Assembly (NCBI GenBank): GCA_009617715.1 | Contig: VTFK01000013.1 | Location: 1,941,001 to 2,005,000, forward strand | Source of the DNA: Plectrocnemia conspersa | Lineage: Eukaryota; Arthropoda; Insecta; Trichoptera; Polycentropodidae | Direction of reading: 5' to 3' | Length of the DNA stretch: 64,000 bases | Shown here: positions 37,380 through 50,227 of the stretch, one piece after another | Layout of the letters: each line of letters starts with the position of its first letter | How positions within the stretch are numbered: the first letter of the stretch is position 1 | Made by a program: the position numbers and the translations under genes | The notes under the pieces: model-generated | Seen by the model: the letters and a program-made list of their open reading frames with translations, nothing else | Told to the model about the DNA's origin: nothing | Database searches by the model: none

Positions 37380-37720
37380 AATCAAAATACGCCTCTGCGC
37401 GACCGTAAAATGTTTTGCGTGCCCGAATCGGATTTAATTATATAAAGGTAATTGCCCGTTTCAGTGACGGGTCGATTGTCGTCGAACTTGCATCAACTCG
37501 TGTGTTTGTAACTGTACTATATAATTCAGATTACATTGCACAAATTTGCAATTAAATACTTTTGAGCAATAAATAAATTTGAGAACAGTAAACCCACTTG
37601 AAGAATTTGTTCTTTTGTGCATTTTACGTAATCTGATAGCGCACTCGTGAATTTCCACCGTGGAAAGCTCTCGCGCTTGAAGCTTTTCCTGAGATCATGA
37701 TTTCGTACTTTGAATGTGGG
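37380..37720. other. GC-richer non-coding island
   Basis: Island with a 65-codon minus-strand frame (37658-37461). Unrecognised. Confidence 0.3.
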
Positions 37721-39590
37721 TCAGTGAGTCCTTATCTAACAATTTAGTCGAAGGAAATTTTATTTTTATTATGCTGAAACATTATATAATTATTTTACTG
37801 TTTTGTTTATTTTTTTAATTTTATTGTGATTTTATAACAACACTTAATTTAATACCATTAAGGTCATTCATTTTTTACAACATAATTGTATTTCATAAGT
37901 ATACTTTCATTTAACGACAATATTAGGTCGTAAAAATAATTTATTCTTACATGCGAGTATAGCATATTTTAATCAAGAATATTGCATTATTAAATGATGA
38001 ATAGATAATATATTAGCTTCTTCTTGTCAAATAATACTCGCTCACGCGATTTAGTTAAATTATATCCAAATACATTTTTACCGATAGATTTCTACTAAGG
38101 AATATATAATTCAACTGATAACTGCTAATAAAATTATTTACACTGCTTTAAAAATTGCATTGGTTGTGTTTATGTTTGGTTAAATTTTATTAAAATATTA
38201 TAGTATTTTATTGGAAGATATGATGTCACAATTACGTAAAAAAAATATGCATAATGAATTATCGTTTGTAATCAATTAAAGTTAAACTGATGATACTAAG
38301 CAGTGAAATCTTAAATCAATTGTTTGTTAAATTATAACTAGCAAGGTTAGAAAAATCATATTTATACTAGTAAAAATATTAATTCACTGTAATATATAGT
38401 CTAAGATCAAATTACTAGAAATAAATATAATATAGAGCTATAAATGTTCTTAGAAGGCAAAAAGTACTAAAATTGTATATACTTTTTTTGTGCTATAAAA
38501 ATAGCATGACTTAACTACCTTCTAAAAGTCATGCTTTTTAAAATGTATTAGTTTTTGCTGAAAGTTTATTTTTTATAAATATACCTTTTATAAAAACTAT
38601 TTTAACCTTATTGTAGTCGTAGACTTTAAAGCATTTGCGATTTTTTTTTAAAAGCATTTTTAAAATATAGTATTACAACGAAAAACTAAAGCAGAAATCA
38701 TTAACATGTATAATATAATACATTGATTTTTCTTTGTAAATAGAAAAGGTTGGTTAAAAATTGACCTAATTTTATAAGCTAAGTTTAAATAATATTAAAA
38801 CCTTGTTATTCATCATTTTTACGTTTGATTTCTATACTGAAAAAGTAATTATAAAATGAATTTCATTTGCAACTATTTTTTTATTTCGAGCAAATATGAT
38901 TTTTATATGCAACTTTCACGGGTAATTGTAAATTTTAATTATATAACTGTCACACAGATTACAGATAAGCATTTGTCATGAAGATTTGGGTATCTGCTGA
39001 ATACCAACAACAATTTCTAAGAATTTTGGAAGGTTTGTAACACTTGTTTTTTTTATATAGTGGCCATCACAACTCAACCAGAATTAATTAATAACAATTT
39101 TCACAGTCTTAAAATTACTCAAAATACGCGACAACAAATTCTAACCACGAACTTGTTTTTTTTAATTTACTTGCATAATAAATCGGTTTTTAAAATAAAC
39201 CATTGGCAAAATGCACATAGAATTTTGGAAGCATATTTTTTTCATTTATTGCATATTTATCACCCACATTTAAATTTTAACAGAAAAATTATATATGAAA
39301 ATTTGTATGTACAAACAAATGATTTCATTGTCTGTCAACAGCAAAGGAATTAGGCCGAAATAAAGTACCACTTTCTACAAAACAGTCATAATGTTGTAAG
39401 CAATTTGAAACACACTTTACCTTATAAGTTTACTGATTTGGAAATGACATAATAGCATTAATAACGATAGTATTGAATTAAACTTAAAAAAATATCGATG
39501 TAAAGAAACCTAAAATAATATCTATTTAGTATCAATAGTGCTACTTATATCGATACTTTTCATTCTATAGTTCATGAAAGTATATCGTCA
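37721..39590. other. AT-rich non-coding stretch with one hairpin
   Basis: A perfect 10-bp stem (AGCATGACTT at 38503-38512 with AAGTCATGCT at 38526-38535) closes a 13-nt loop. A 97-codon frame at 39060-39353 is rich in Asn, Ile and Leu and looks like translated AT-rich DNA. I do not recognise it. Confidence 0.4.
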
Positions 39591-40500
39591 CTGTCACCTA
39601 CTGCACTGGAATCCCCTCACTCGCTTATGGTCGCCCATCGTTTTTCTCAATCAAAGATCAAAGTGGATGCTTGGATAGGGCTCAGCCCTTTTGAATAAAA
39701 TACCCATACAGTGCATCAAGCAGTCTGCATGCGTCCTCGGCCGATTATTGAATAATGCGACGGGGCACCGATAATTCGTCGGGGGCCCCGAGCGTCCGCC
39801 CCCCGACTTAGGGAATCCACCACGTGCGTGCTCACGTGTGTCTGCCCCGTACGTGTGTATAATAAAGTGGCTTTGCGAATCGACCATACCGTGACTTGAA
39901 TCTCCCTACATATATTTATCTAATGTAGCCAGTTTCCTATGGCTGGCGGTGAGGACACGCAGAAAATGCTTACACGGGCCAATTAGTGACTTCATGAGGG
40001 TTGTTAATTGGTTGTAATAAGTTGCGGTGTGATTTTCGATCAGCGTTGAGAGGTTGTTGAACCTTGGATTTGCGGTAAGTTGCTAGTAATATGGGAAATT
40101 GTATCCATTTCCTATTATAGGTAGATAAGCGAATCTTATCGTGTTATATTGGAAAGGTAATTGCTCCATTATGTATAATTAGGTATTGATTCACTATGTA
40201 ATTATTTTTTTTCTAAGTAAATCCTATCTGATTTTTTGCTGTAATATATTAAATAAATATAAGACTTACAATATTAAATTTATTTTTAAATATTTAATTT
40301 ATTTATTTTCATGTCAATAACAACAATGAAGAAAGAATAATTATAATAATTGTTTTTAGGATTAGTGCCGTGCCATTGTATGTGTCTACGCGTGACCACG
40401 CCGGGCGGTGGCTGATCGGCTGTTGTTGAGTATTTGGTTAACTGCACTTTTGTGCATGGCGCACGAGGAACAATTAAAATAATATTGGTCGGGAAAGGGT
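39591..40500. other. Strong GC-rich island, then smaller island
   Basis: 39600-39900 is among the most GC-rich sequence of the window (for example CGGGGGCCCCGAGCG near 39780). A 78-codon minus-strand frame crosses it without family resemblance. A further GC-rich patch lies at 40370-40440. Candidate promoter or conserved non-coding element. Confidence 0.4.
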
Positions 40501-41935
40501 TAAAAAAGAATTGGAGTTGGTCGATTTTTTACGACTCCACAGACTTGTTTATATTAGTCATGACCATAACAACTAAAAGCCAAAAAATACATTTACTAAT
40601 TGCTGAAATTGATTTTATTTCCAAATTAATATTATGCAGCAGTTGACTTTTTCATTGACTTGTATTGTATTTCCTATATATTTTAAATCAATATAAATAA
40701 TGCAAATAAGTATTATATATTTTTTTAGCATACCGAGATGTAGTCGCTGCAATACATTACAACAGTAACAGAGTGAGTCATTTCAGCAGTGATAATTAAA
40801 CAAAATATTTTATTTGATATTTGATACTGATACTTTTAATTGTTTGCATAAAAATCTTTATGTATAAACTAAAATTCATTATTTCAACCATATTTTGAAT
40901 ATCATTTACTTTTACGTATATATTCGGTAATTGAATAGTTTAAAGTAACAAATATTTAAAAACTCTACTCACAACTCATTATTTTATTTTAATAATTTAA
41001 TATTAGGCTTTTAGGAAATCGTTGATATTATAAATCAATGTCAGTCCCAAAGTATTAATTAAAACCTTAAAGCATTTATTATAAAACCCAAGATTGAAGC
41101 TAAAACCTAAGAATCGGTGATCTATTTTATAAACTATATACTATTACTAAATATACAGCTGATTCTAATAAAAAAAATGAATTTAATTTTGGACTATTTC
41201 ATTTCATAATAGATTAATTTAAGCTTTGGATACATAGATGCGTTTTTTAAATGTATTAGTATTTTTTACTTTCTATCTTATTTATATTTTTTTACATCTG
41301 AAACCTAATACAACGTTACAAATTTAATTGTAGTAAATTATATATGAGAAACAATTTTGTTTTTGGGGATTTTTACATATTGAAAGTGAAGATACCCATA
41401 AAAAACACTGGTTCGTCAAAATATACTTGATTTATTTCAACTTCTTACTTATATGTGCATATTTAAATTTACATATATATTTTTCACCTATCAAAATAGG
41501 TTGATTTCATACAAGTAAAGTATCCACAAATGAATTATTTAACACTGATTATGTTCCTTTTTGTTATTATAGCAAATCGGTTATGTGATTATGGCCTATT
41601 ATATACATTTCGTTTTATTACATGTTGTTGTAATTAAATTATTAACATTTCTAAAATAATAAGAACGATAAAAAATATGCTTTGGTTATCAAAGCTTTAA
41701 TCAAGACTCTTAGATTAAAAAAACGGGGGTAAAAAAATAGTTTGTTTTATATCTTGGTAATAAACTATTTACATAATATTTAAATGTATTTACAATGTAC
41801 AATGGCATCACCTATTTTAATAATATATTTTTGCAGCAAATTACTTTTTAAATTTATAGCTCAGAATATTGTATGAGAGATATTATTTTTAATTTTCTTC
41901 TTAGATAGCAATTTTTCATAAATGTTATAAAATAA
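40501..41935. other. AT-rich non-coding stretch
   Basis: No feature seen. Confidence 0.5.
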
Positions 41936-41939
41936 GCTT

Positions 41940-42570
41940 TTTTGTAAGGGTTCCTCCTAAAACAAAACTCCTGCGTGACTTTTCGACGAGCAATAGGGTC
42001 CCGTCCGTTGTCACTACAGTCTGTTCCAGCCGCGCCGTGAAATATACGAGTCTGAATCACTCGCTCTCTCTCTTTTGCGGCCATTATTGACAATTCAGTT
42101 CAGGCCCTGCCGAAGGGCACGAGCTAAAGGTGGCAACCCACGCCCGTCCAAAGGGGGTACCTCATTTTTTGTAACCTTCCCAACCAAAAATCAAACGAGC
42201 CCTCGTCACGTGCTTGTGGAATTAAACCGATTGTAAGTGAATTAGGTCTGTCGGCGCTAACGATTCTTCTCTTTGAGAATATTTTTTCTTTTGCTCTCCT
42301 CGCAGACTAAAGAAAGTTTTTCCAATATGACGGTTATTGCGTGGACGAAGTAGCTTGCAGATAAGAGGCTTACGCTTCAAATAAGTGTTTAACTTTTTGA
42401 TAAACCGCTTAACCTACCCGATAAAAGATTTTAACCCTTCGATCGGAAGTTTTTTTATATTCGGGAGGCAAAGAGGGAAAGCGAAAATATGTTGGAAAAA
42501 TAAGTTCGGGGAAGAGGATCAGAACAAAAGTTGGGTTTATTGTCTTTTATGATAGAATAGGTAGAAATAC
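41940..42570. other. GC-richer non-coding island
   Basis: Large balanced block. A 79-codon minus-strand frame (42093-41854) begins in a CTCTCTCTC tract near 42060. Unrecognised. Confidence 0.35.
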
Positions 42571-43013
42571 CAACACAATTTTTATGATACCGGATATATG
42601 TAAGAAAACGGCAATACAATTAGAATGTAGCATTAGCTTATGAAGTTAGTCTTAGTGTTTGCGGTTTGCCTTGATCTGTATTACCCATGATATTTTAAGT
42701 TTTTAATTATGGAATTTTATATAAGCACTTTAGTTATTTTCTATAATTAGTTCGAATAATTCGAATTTTATTTAAGTAACCTTATTAAATTTTCTTATTG
42801 CAGAAATGACACAACTTTTTTACTTAATGTAAAATTTTAATTTAATTAATAATGGATTGAGAAAATAAATTTAATTATGCATATTTTTACACTTGTGTAT
42901 TAAGCTTGTTTAATTACAGTTAGTAAATAATAAATATAATTTTTGATTGTTTTAGTATACTATCTTTAGACGTTAACTACTAGCCTAGTATTACCTATAT
43001 TTTAAAACCCTTC

Positions 43014-43660
43014 CTATCAGTATCGTTATAGTTATAGATGATTTCAGGGATAACTTCGACCTTGCTCTCCAGTATAAAAAAACATAGAAAGGTGATACAA
43101 AGATGCACTGCATATTTTACATCTGAACATTACACTTTACTAACGCAATAACTAAAATTTATGGCGTTATGCTGTTCGTAAGGTAATACGTTTGTGAGTT
43201 TTGGAAGTGTAAAATCGTTTTCGTGTCGTATAAATAGTTTGCGTAGATAGCATTGAATAATTCCAATGCATGTTCTTTGGGTTACTTCCAAATCCAAACA
43301 CAGCATCAAAATCGCAACGGGTTAATTCACATCTTAGAAAACTTTACTCTGCAATAATTAATATTATCCTATTTTTATGTTTAATTTGGATCGAGGCAGT
43401 TTTTATGTTATTCGCGTGTGTTTTATTGACTTTTAAAAAATATCGCGACACGTCTGCTTAGTCTTGAGAAACGGTCCTTCTGGAAACAGACAGCAGTATG
43501 GCAACGTGCTTAAATATGATTTTTGATGACTACAATAATACTCACTAATTATAAGTTTTAGTTATACAGTTTCATATAGGCTTTCACGAGAATTCTACAT
43601 CAATATTTTAATTTCCCTTTCAGAAATGGACATTAAATTATTCTGCTATTATCAGAGCTT
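43014..43660 (-). mobile_element. Diverged Jockey LINE fragment (endonuclease region)
   Basis: Collinear with 15760-16490 of the Jockey copy. Shared words include CCAATGCATG (43262 and 16024), TTTTTATGTTTAATTTGGAT against CGTGTTTAATTTGTAT, AATATCGCGAC (43438 and 16240), TTGAGAxACGGTCC (43464 and 16266) and GAATTC near the right end. It covers only the endonuclease part, so both ends are deleted. It is much more diverged than a recent copy would be. Confidence 0.75.
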
Positions 43661-43880
43661 CACTTTTTTAATATATTAAAGTAGTACTATTGCACAGCAA
43701 AAGCTCTAATATTGACTACCCTAGCCTGTTTGCAAAATAATAATTGTGCATAGCGTCAAGCTGTTATATGTTGCATATATTTCTATCTATTTTATTGATA
43801 ATAAACTATTATTAGACGACCCAATTCGATTTTATTTTATATGATTAAGAAGATCTAAGAAAACCTAATTATTATTTTAT
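43661..43880. other. Short non-coding spacer
   Basis: No feature seen between the Jockey fragment and the hairpin-tailed retroposon. Confidence 0.4.
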
Positions 43881-44180
43881 TTTATTTTTTAGATTAAATT
43901 AAGACCATCGTGGCCTAACAGGTTACCCCAATGCGCCACGATGGTTGAAAACAAATTTTAAATTTATAAAACATAAAAAAACGTACATATACATAAATAT
44001 AACAATACTTAAACATAACAAAAAATTATAAAATATTAAAATTAAATGATACAAACTGAATCAGATCCTCGTAACTAACATTTAATAAATCAATATATAA
44101 TGCCAGCGTATTAAGGAGCCGGATGGCCACAGCTATAGGCGAGTCGGCAAGTGCGGATGTCCTAGCCCTAACGGCCTAAT
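43881..44180 (-). mobile_element. Retroposon fragment with the conserved 3' hairpin
   Basis: On the minus strand it ends with the hairpin, then ATTTAAT and a tail of TAAAATAAAATAATAA type (43881-43896). The body upstream (to about 44180) is AT-rich, with a GC-richer end at 44100-44180. Its 5' limit is unknown. I see no clear pol III boxes. Confidence 0.5.
43904..43945 (-). repeat. Retroposon 3'-terminal hairpin, copy 4 (perfect 10-bp stem)
   Basis: ACCATCGTGG (43904-43913) pairs perfectly with CCACGATGGT (43936-43945) around a 22-nt loop. Read on the minus strand, the loop contains GCATTGGGGTAACCTGTTAG. The loop matches copy 2 at 26784, but the stem sequence is different. Confidence 0.75.
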
Positions 44181-44269
44181 CTTTAATTCAAATCTCCCAC
44201 TATGTAATTATTTGCATTTTTAGTGTTAATTTAAAGAAATGCGTCTTATATCAATCGGAAGGTGCATAA

Positions 44270-44700
44270 CAAACGAAAAAACGGTAACGCCATATTACCG
44301 GTTTACCGCGCCACATACAATCCCGGCTCAAAGAGCCATCTCACGCTAATTTGAATAATAAAAAAGTATGTAATAATAATAATGCGGTAGGAGCAAACCC
44401 AACGTGCAATGTTCGCGTTGAATATTTTCCGCGTTAAGTAAAGCTCTGTCTTTGGTCTCCCGAGGCAACGTTGGCTGATTACTCCCTCGGCGGCCGCTCA
44501 GCCTTTTGTAAATGCGAAGGCGAAATTATCATTTTTGTGTACATATTTTTTTTCGCTTCACCTCCCCACAATATGTTTATGTGCCCTTTGTGCAGAATGA
44601 TTCAAAAATGTGCGCGACACAGACAAAAAAAATTGAAATTCATGTTTGCGTCCCTAATTTACTGGAATTATTTCACTTCCACGAAAAGTGATTTGATGTA
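44270..44700. other. GC-richer non-coding island
   Basis: A 76-codon plus-strand frame (44471-44701) starts in a CGGCGGCCGC-containing patch and has several Cys residues, but no recognisable domain. Confidence 0.3.
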
Positions 44701-44794
44701 AAAATCTTGTTTATGAAAAATCATTTAATTCAAATTTACATAAAATTGATTGACAAATATTGCTACATAAATAAGTTGGTGCATACGTGCTGTA

Positions 44795-47358
44795 TTATTA
44801 TTTATTTTTATTTTATTAATTTATTTAGCTTAATAGCTAATCTTTACATCTAACAAATTTAGTAAACATATTTATAAAAAAAATATAACAAAAAAAATGA
44901 AAATATACAATAATAAATTTATTTAATTTATTTATATATGTACGGTGTTTTTTTATTCCATTTATGAAACCCGTTATATTTTTTTGCTGTTTCGGATTTC
45001 TCTTGGAAGACTATTATATAAATCAAAACCTCCGTACATAATTCCCCTAGCCGTACTCGTTTTCTTATACTTAATTTTCTTTAAATTTTCTCTATTTCTA
45101 GTATTATATTTATGTACATCTTTATTTCTTATTAAATACTTATTAAAATATTTTGGTAATATATTATTTTCTAACTTATATATAAATACTAAAACATTCA
45201 TACTCAATATTTCTTGAACATTCAACCATTCTAATCTATCAATCATACTTTTACAATTAGTTAATCTATTTTTATTTAAAATTACTCTCATTGCCCTATT
45301 TTTGTAATTTTTTGCAACATTTGTTTATCTAATTTATTTAACATATTTAATAGTGTTGCACAATAATTAAAATGGGGCAATATTATACTATTATAAATTA
45401 TTTTTTTTTGTATTTATACTTAATATATTTCTTAATCTAGATAATAAACCTATTTTTTTCTACTAATTTTTTTTTAATATGTAATTACAATGTTCTTTTA
45501 AAATTTAATTTTGTATCAACAATTACTCCTAAATATTTTATATTATCCACTATTTCTATACTAGAGTTATTTATTACTATTTTGGTACTATTATCTAACA
45601 CATTTTTTATAATTAATAAACATACATTTAGTTTTATTCTCATTTAATTTAAGTACATTATTCTTTAACCATATTTCTAATATACTTAATTCATTATTTA
45701 AATTATTTACAATTTCTTTAATGTTATCACCTATGCAATACATTAATGTGTCATCCGCAAATAGATGAATTTTACATTTTTTTTCACGTTATTAACTATA
45801 TCATTAATATACAAAACAAATAACAATGGTCCCAATTTAGACCCTTTGTGGTACTCCATAAGACACTAATTTCTCTTCAGAATATACATTATTTATTTTA
45901 ACTTTTTGTTTTCTTTTATATAAGTAATTATTAAACCATCTTAAAACTATATCACTTATACCTATACTCTCCAATTTCTTTAACATTATTTTTCTGTCTA
46001 TTGTTTCGAAGGCTCTCTTGAAATCCAAGAAAACTGCTCCAATGATTTTGTTTGTATCCTTAGCCAATAGCCAATCATTTATCACTACTTGTAATGCAGT
46101 TTCAGTGGAATGCTTTTCTCTGAATCCCGATTGTTGTTCACATATTATGTTTTGAGAAGTAATAAATTCCTTTAATTGTTTGATTACTACTTCTTCTATT
46201 ATTTTTTCTATACACGGTAGCATGTTGATTGGTCTCATTTCTTCAACTTTTTTACTATTTTTTATTTTAGGTATAGGAACAATAGTAGCAATCTTTAAAT
46301 TTTCAGGCATTTCTCCTAAGGAGAGTGCTTTATTTATTAAATAATTTAATTTAGTTCCTATTATTTCCCATGTTTCTTTAATTATATTTATATCTAGTTC
46401 ATCAGTACTAGTTCCTTTTTTAAATTTACATATTATGTTATGAATTTCATCTAATGATACTGATTTAAATTTACTAAATTTTACAATTATTGCTTTATTA
46501 TTATATTGTACTAAATTACTAATCCTTGGTATTGAATTCACAATTTCTTCTATGCTCTCAATGTAATATGTAATCATTTTTTCTGCTATTATATAAGGAT
46601 CTTGATATATATTTCCATTAATTTCCATTTTTATTATGTCGTTTTGCTGAGTTGGATTAATTAATTGTTTTATTGATTTCCACATCTTATTTGGATCATT
46701 TTGTATTTCATCTATCAATTTTTCATACCATTTCTTTTTAGCCATTCTTAATACTTTGACTGCCATATTTCTACATTGTGTGTATGTTTTCCATTTTTCA
46801 TTAAAGACTTTATATTCTATTTGTTCTGTTTTTAATATTTGAAAAATTTTGTATGACTCATCTCTTTTCTTTATAGCATTTTTAACATCATCATTAAACC
46901 ACGGTTTTGGGTTGTAACTATATTCCTTTTTAAAATTATATTGACTTTTTGTTTTACAATCTACTATATTCTTATAAATTTTGTTCCATATCATGTTAAC
47001 ATCCATATTATCTACATTCCAGTCACATTTTTGTAATTCTAATCTTAATTTATTAAAATTAATTTTTTTAATTATATCAATTTTTTTGGTTTTTTTAACC
47101 TTAAGTTCATTATGTTTTTCTATATAAATATATACAATAGAATGGTCAGTTATTCTTGGAGTTGATTTTACTTTACAATAAATTCTTTTGGTATTGGTAA
47201 ATACTAAATCTATTAATGTGCTCGATCTATTATTTGTCCTTGTATTTTCTTTGACACATTGTCTTAAACTAAATATATTTGAAATTTTTTCTAATTTTGA
47301 TGTGTAAAAATCTTCACATTTGTTCCAATTAAAATTCCAATCTCCAATTAAAACAGTA
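44795..47358 (-). mobile_element. CR1-like LINE, longer copy, inverted relative to 22816-24238
   Basis: Minus-strand order: partial AP endonuclease, reverse transcriptase, 3' UTR with the same TTAGCTATTAAGCTAA hairpin (about 44830-44845), and an AATAAAAT-type tail ending near 44795. The 5' truncation is near 47358, inside the endonuclease domain. Where it overlaps the 22.8-24.2 kb copy, the two differ only by scattered substitutions, single-base indels and one gap of about 40 bp. I see no convincing target-site duplication. Confidence 0.88.
44974..47358 (-). pseudogene. CR1-like endonuclease/reverse transcriptase ORF, 5'-truncated and frameshifted
   Basis: The frame is open without a needed start codon from about 47358 to 45837, of which 47006-45837 (389 codons) begins at an internal ATG. 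The part above 47006 reads LIGDWNFNW (endonuclease metal-binding block) and STPRITDHSIVYI (the C-terminal TDH/SDH block). Then come KPWFNDDVKNAIKKRD (linker typical of LINE ORF2), RPINMLPCIEKI, QQSGFREKHSTETAL, FLDFKRAFE (motif A) and VSYGVPQ. A frameshift near 45840 moves the rest (SKLGPLLFVLYINDI, catalytic FADD at 45761-45750) to another frame. The C-terminal 105 codons are open again from 45291 to 44974 (YNTRNRENL region). Confidence 0.85.
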
Positions 47359-47539
47359 AAGAATCCTAAATGAGTCTGCGTAAAACAGCGATATATCGTA
47401 CCACGTTTTCATTAACTAAACAATTTTAACATGTTTACCCATTTTATTGTCAATTATAATAAACAATACACATGGATAATTTAACTTTAATTTTTAAAAT
47501 AAGAAAATAACTTAATTCCATCCACTCTGTATATTATAT

Positions 47540-47940
47540 GTTTTGATCCGGAACATGGAGACCTTTTTTTTCGCCATGGCTAGGTGCCCGAAGGACCTTT
47601 ACGTGTGTTATTCAGACACACGCAAACAGACAGAACAAATGGTCAGTCGTTTGGCTAGTTACTTTTATACATATATAAATAAACATATTATAATTTATAC
47701 ATGTAAAGACCTCGATAACCATTTTATGCCTTCTGGCCAACTACTCGTAGTTGTAATAGCAATGAGCGAAGCTTTTCACGATTATGCGAATGTTTACAGA
47801 TATGGTAATGCAATATCAATAATGCGATGTCTGTACATAAACGTAAAAATTAAGGGGAGAAGATAAGAGTGGCAAAGTTACCAATGCGAGCGCCAGTGCC
47901 GGATTGGATCAAATTTAGTGATTTATTTTATTGCAATAAA
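47540..47940. other. GC-richer island with an unrecognised 107-codon frame
   Basis: Directly upstream of the LINE 5' truncation point. The plus-strand frame 47543-47866 has unremarkable composition and no motif I know. It could be a short exon or chance. I favour non-coding because no splice or promoter context is visible. Confidence 0.3.
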
Positions 47941-48189
47941 TAAAATTAATATTGAGGCAAAATATTAAATTTTATATTCGTTAAATACATTTTCCTTAAT
48001 ATAAATGGGCCGTCAAAAAAATCAATGGATTATATGAATAGATTGTGCAGTTAACTTGATACGTTCACGCACGCAATAAATAAATTAAAGCCGATGTTAT
48101 TGTTTTACGTGAACGTGAAAAATACAAGCGGATTTGCATTATATATCATAATCTAACGCGTTAGTTAAAATCGATATTTTTCATTATTT

Positions 48190-48520
48190 ATATTGCAGGA
48201 AATGTATTTTTTTAATATTTGCCGCATCCAGTCCTGGAAATTTTCCATGGGTATTTTCTTCACCGCATATTTGTGTCACCCATTTAAATGGGAAATGACA
48301 GGAAGTTGGTTTGCGGCCAGATATTTTATGACCACTTCCACGGCGAAGAGGTGGTCCTCCTCGCCACCAGACGAAATATCTTTTGCCTTGTGTACAGAGA
48401 AAAGTACATTTTTATCATTGTTAAACAGTGCCGCTGTATGCAATGCAAAATCTTTAAAAAAACATAAGGAAATATTACTAGTTATAATTTACCATATATT
48501 CTTCTAATCATCTTTAGAAA
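48190..48520. other. GC-richer island with an unrecognised 104-codon frame
   Basis: Plus-strand frame 48193-48507, starting after a TATTGCAG acceptor-like word at 48191-48198. No protein family is recognised. Low support for coding. Confidence 0.3.
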
Positions 48521-50129
48521 TATATAACTAAATTTAATCTATACTATATCTAAATAATACTTATTCAAAAAAATATTATTATAATTATAACTTTAACCCT
48601 TCATGGGATATTTTTATTAATAGCAACTAATGTTTTTCTAGAGCTTAATTTCGATCGTTTTAGACAAAATAGCCAATAATCGGTTCAAAAAAATGTGAAG
48701 GCCAATGCAAAACTGTTAACACAATCGATTTAATTCATTGGCTGATTGTTTTGCAATATGTTTACTTACGAAATATTCTAATGTTTAATTAGTGGTTGGT
48801 TTAATTATTATTTAATTGTCAACGTCATATGAACAAAAACATCATTAGATTTTTTTTTCCAGTGATTTTATTCATATGGCATTAAAATCAAAGAATAAAA
48901 ACAAACTATTAATAAAACAATAAAATACTTCTTCAGTAAAAAATAATAAATATAGTATAAACTACAGAACGGACTCAAAATCCATTTTTCGCTATAATTT
49001 TTTGTTAACAATTAAGTCAACAACGAAAAGCAAGCAAATATTTTCAATGACCGTAATATTTATTACAAAAATTAGAAATAAATTATCTGATTTTTCTCTA
49101 AATGCTTTAATAGTTCTTAAAGCGTTTTTTTTCCAATAAATTTTCCAATAACATTTTAGTATATATATTATATTATATAACTTATATTAAGTTTTTTGTA
49201 TTTATTATTAATAATAAAAAATAAATAGAACAAAAACATATGCCTGCAAATATTTTTTTATGATATATTAACATGTATGATTTTTTTTATACATGTCATA
49301 AAAAAATTTTTAATAAAAAAATTTATGATTTCACGGATAACCAAATAAAATATAAAACTCATACTGTATGGACCTAATTTTTAAGATTGTGTTTTTATGC
49401 TATATTATTTTTACTCCCTGCAACTTAAAACAACGAAGATTTAACCCTACGTTTGTCTGTATTTAATATAAAATTAAGATATTAATAAACATAAACAGAA
49501 CATAAGGGGAACTTAAAATTTTATTATAAATTATTACTATTAAATAATTAAATATAATGTTCTACTCAATTTTTAAATGTCCACTCTTGGTGTTACTGAG
49601 TCTTGTTTCTGAAAGCAATAAATAATAAAGAGCTTCACAACCTTCAAGTCTCATTTTATTTTTATTTTTCTTGTCAGACATTTCCAGTAATTTTTCTTTA
49701 ATTATATTGGTCTGTACTTTTATATATCATATTGACTGAACCGTTTTAATGTGTTGTTGTATGTAAGACGTAAGCAATCAATTTGTTTATGTTTGTTTTA
49801 CTCAGCTTTTGCGAACCCAATTAATATACATCTAGTAAAATCGTTGTTAATTAAATGTTAAAAAAATATTTATGTATTACAATTCAACACAATAAAATAA
49901 TTTGAGATTTAATTTTAATATTTTTTCTAGTGGCAAATGCCCCTTTAATAGCCTATTAATATAATATATTTTATTATATTTTGCTGTATATTTTATAAAA
50001 CGTATCTATTTTTTTAATAGCGTATTAACAAGTAATATCACTATATTTTGCATTTTTGCTTTAATCACTATTTATTGTTTGCAATATATTCTTAAAAAAA
50101 TAAACATTAGTTTAGATTTATATTCAGGT
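48521..50129. other. Very AT-rich non-coding stretch
   Basis: An 8-bp inverted repeat ACATGTAT/ATACATGT closes at 49271-49296. Nothing else is recognised. Confidence 0.5.
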
Positions 50130-50227
50130 CACAAATAAATAAATAATGTTTAGTTTATTTATTTTTTTTAATTCTGCTCACAAATAAATAAATAATGTTT
50201 AGTTTATTTGGTTTTTTTAATTCTGCT
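50130..50227. repeat. Tandem duplication, two 49-bp units
   Basis: CACAAATAAATAAATAATGT and the following 29 bases, up to TTTAATTCTGCT, occur twice in direct succession (starts at 50130 and 50179) with only a couple of differences. This is a recent local duplication or replication slippage. Confidence 0.85.

Noticed and set aside
43881..44180. Protein-coding LINE 3' end joined to the hairpin at 43904
   Set aside because: No reverse transcriptase residue is readable upstream on the minus strand, so I call only a retroposon fragment.
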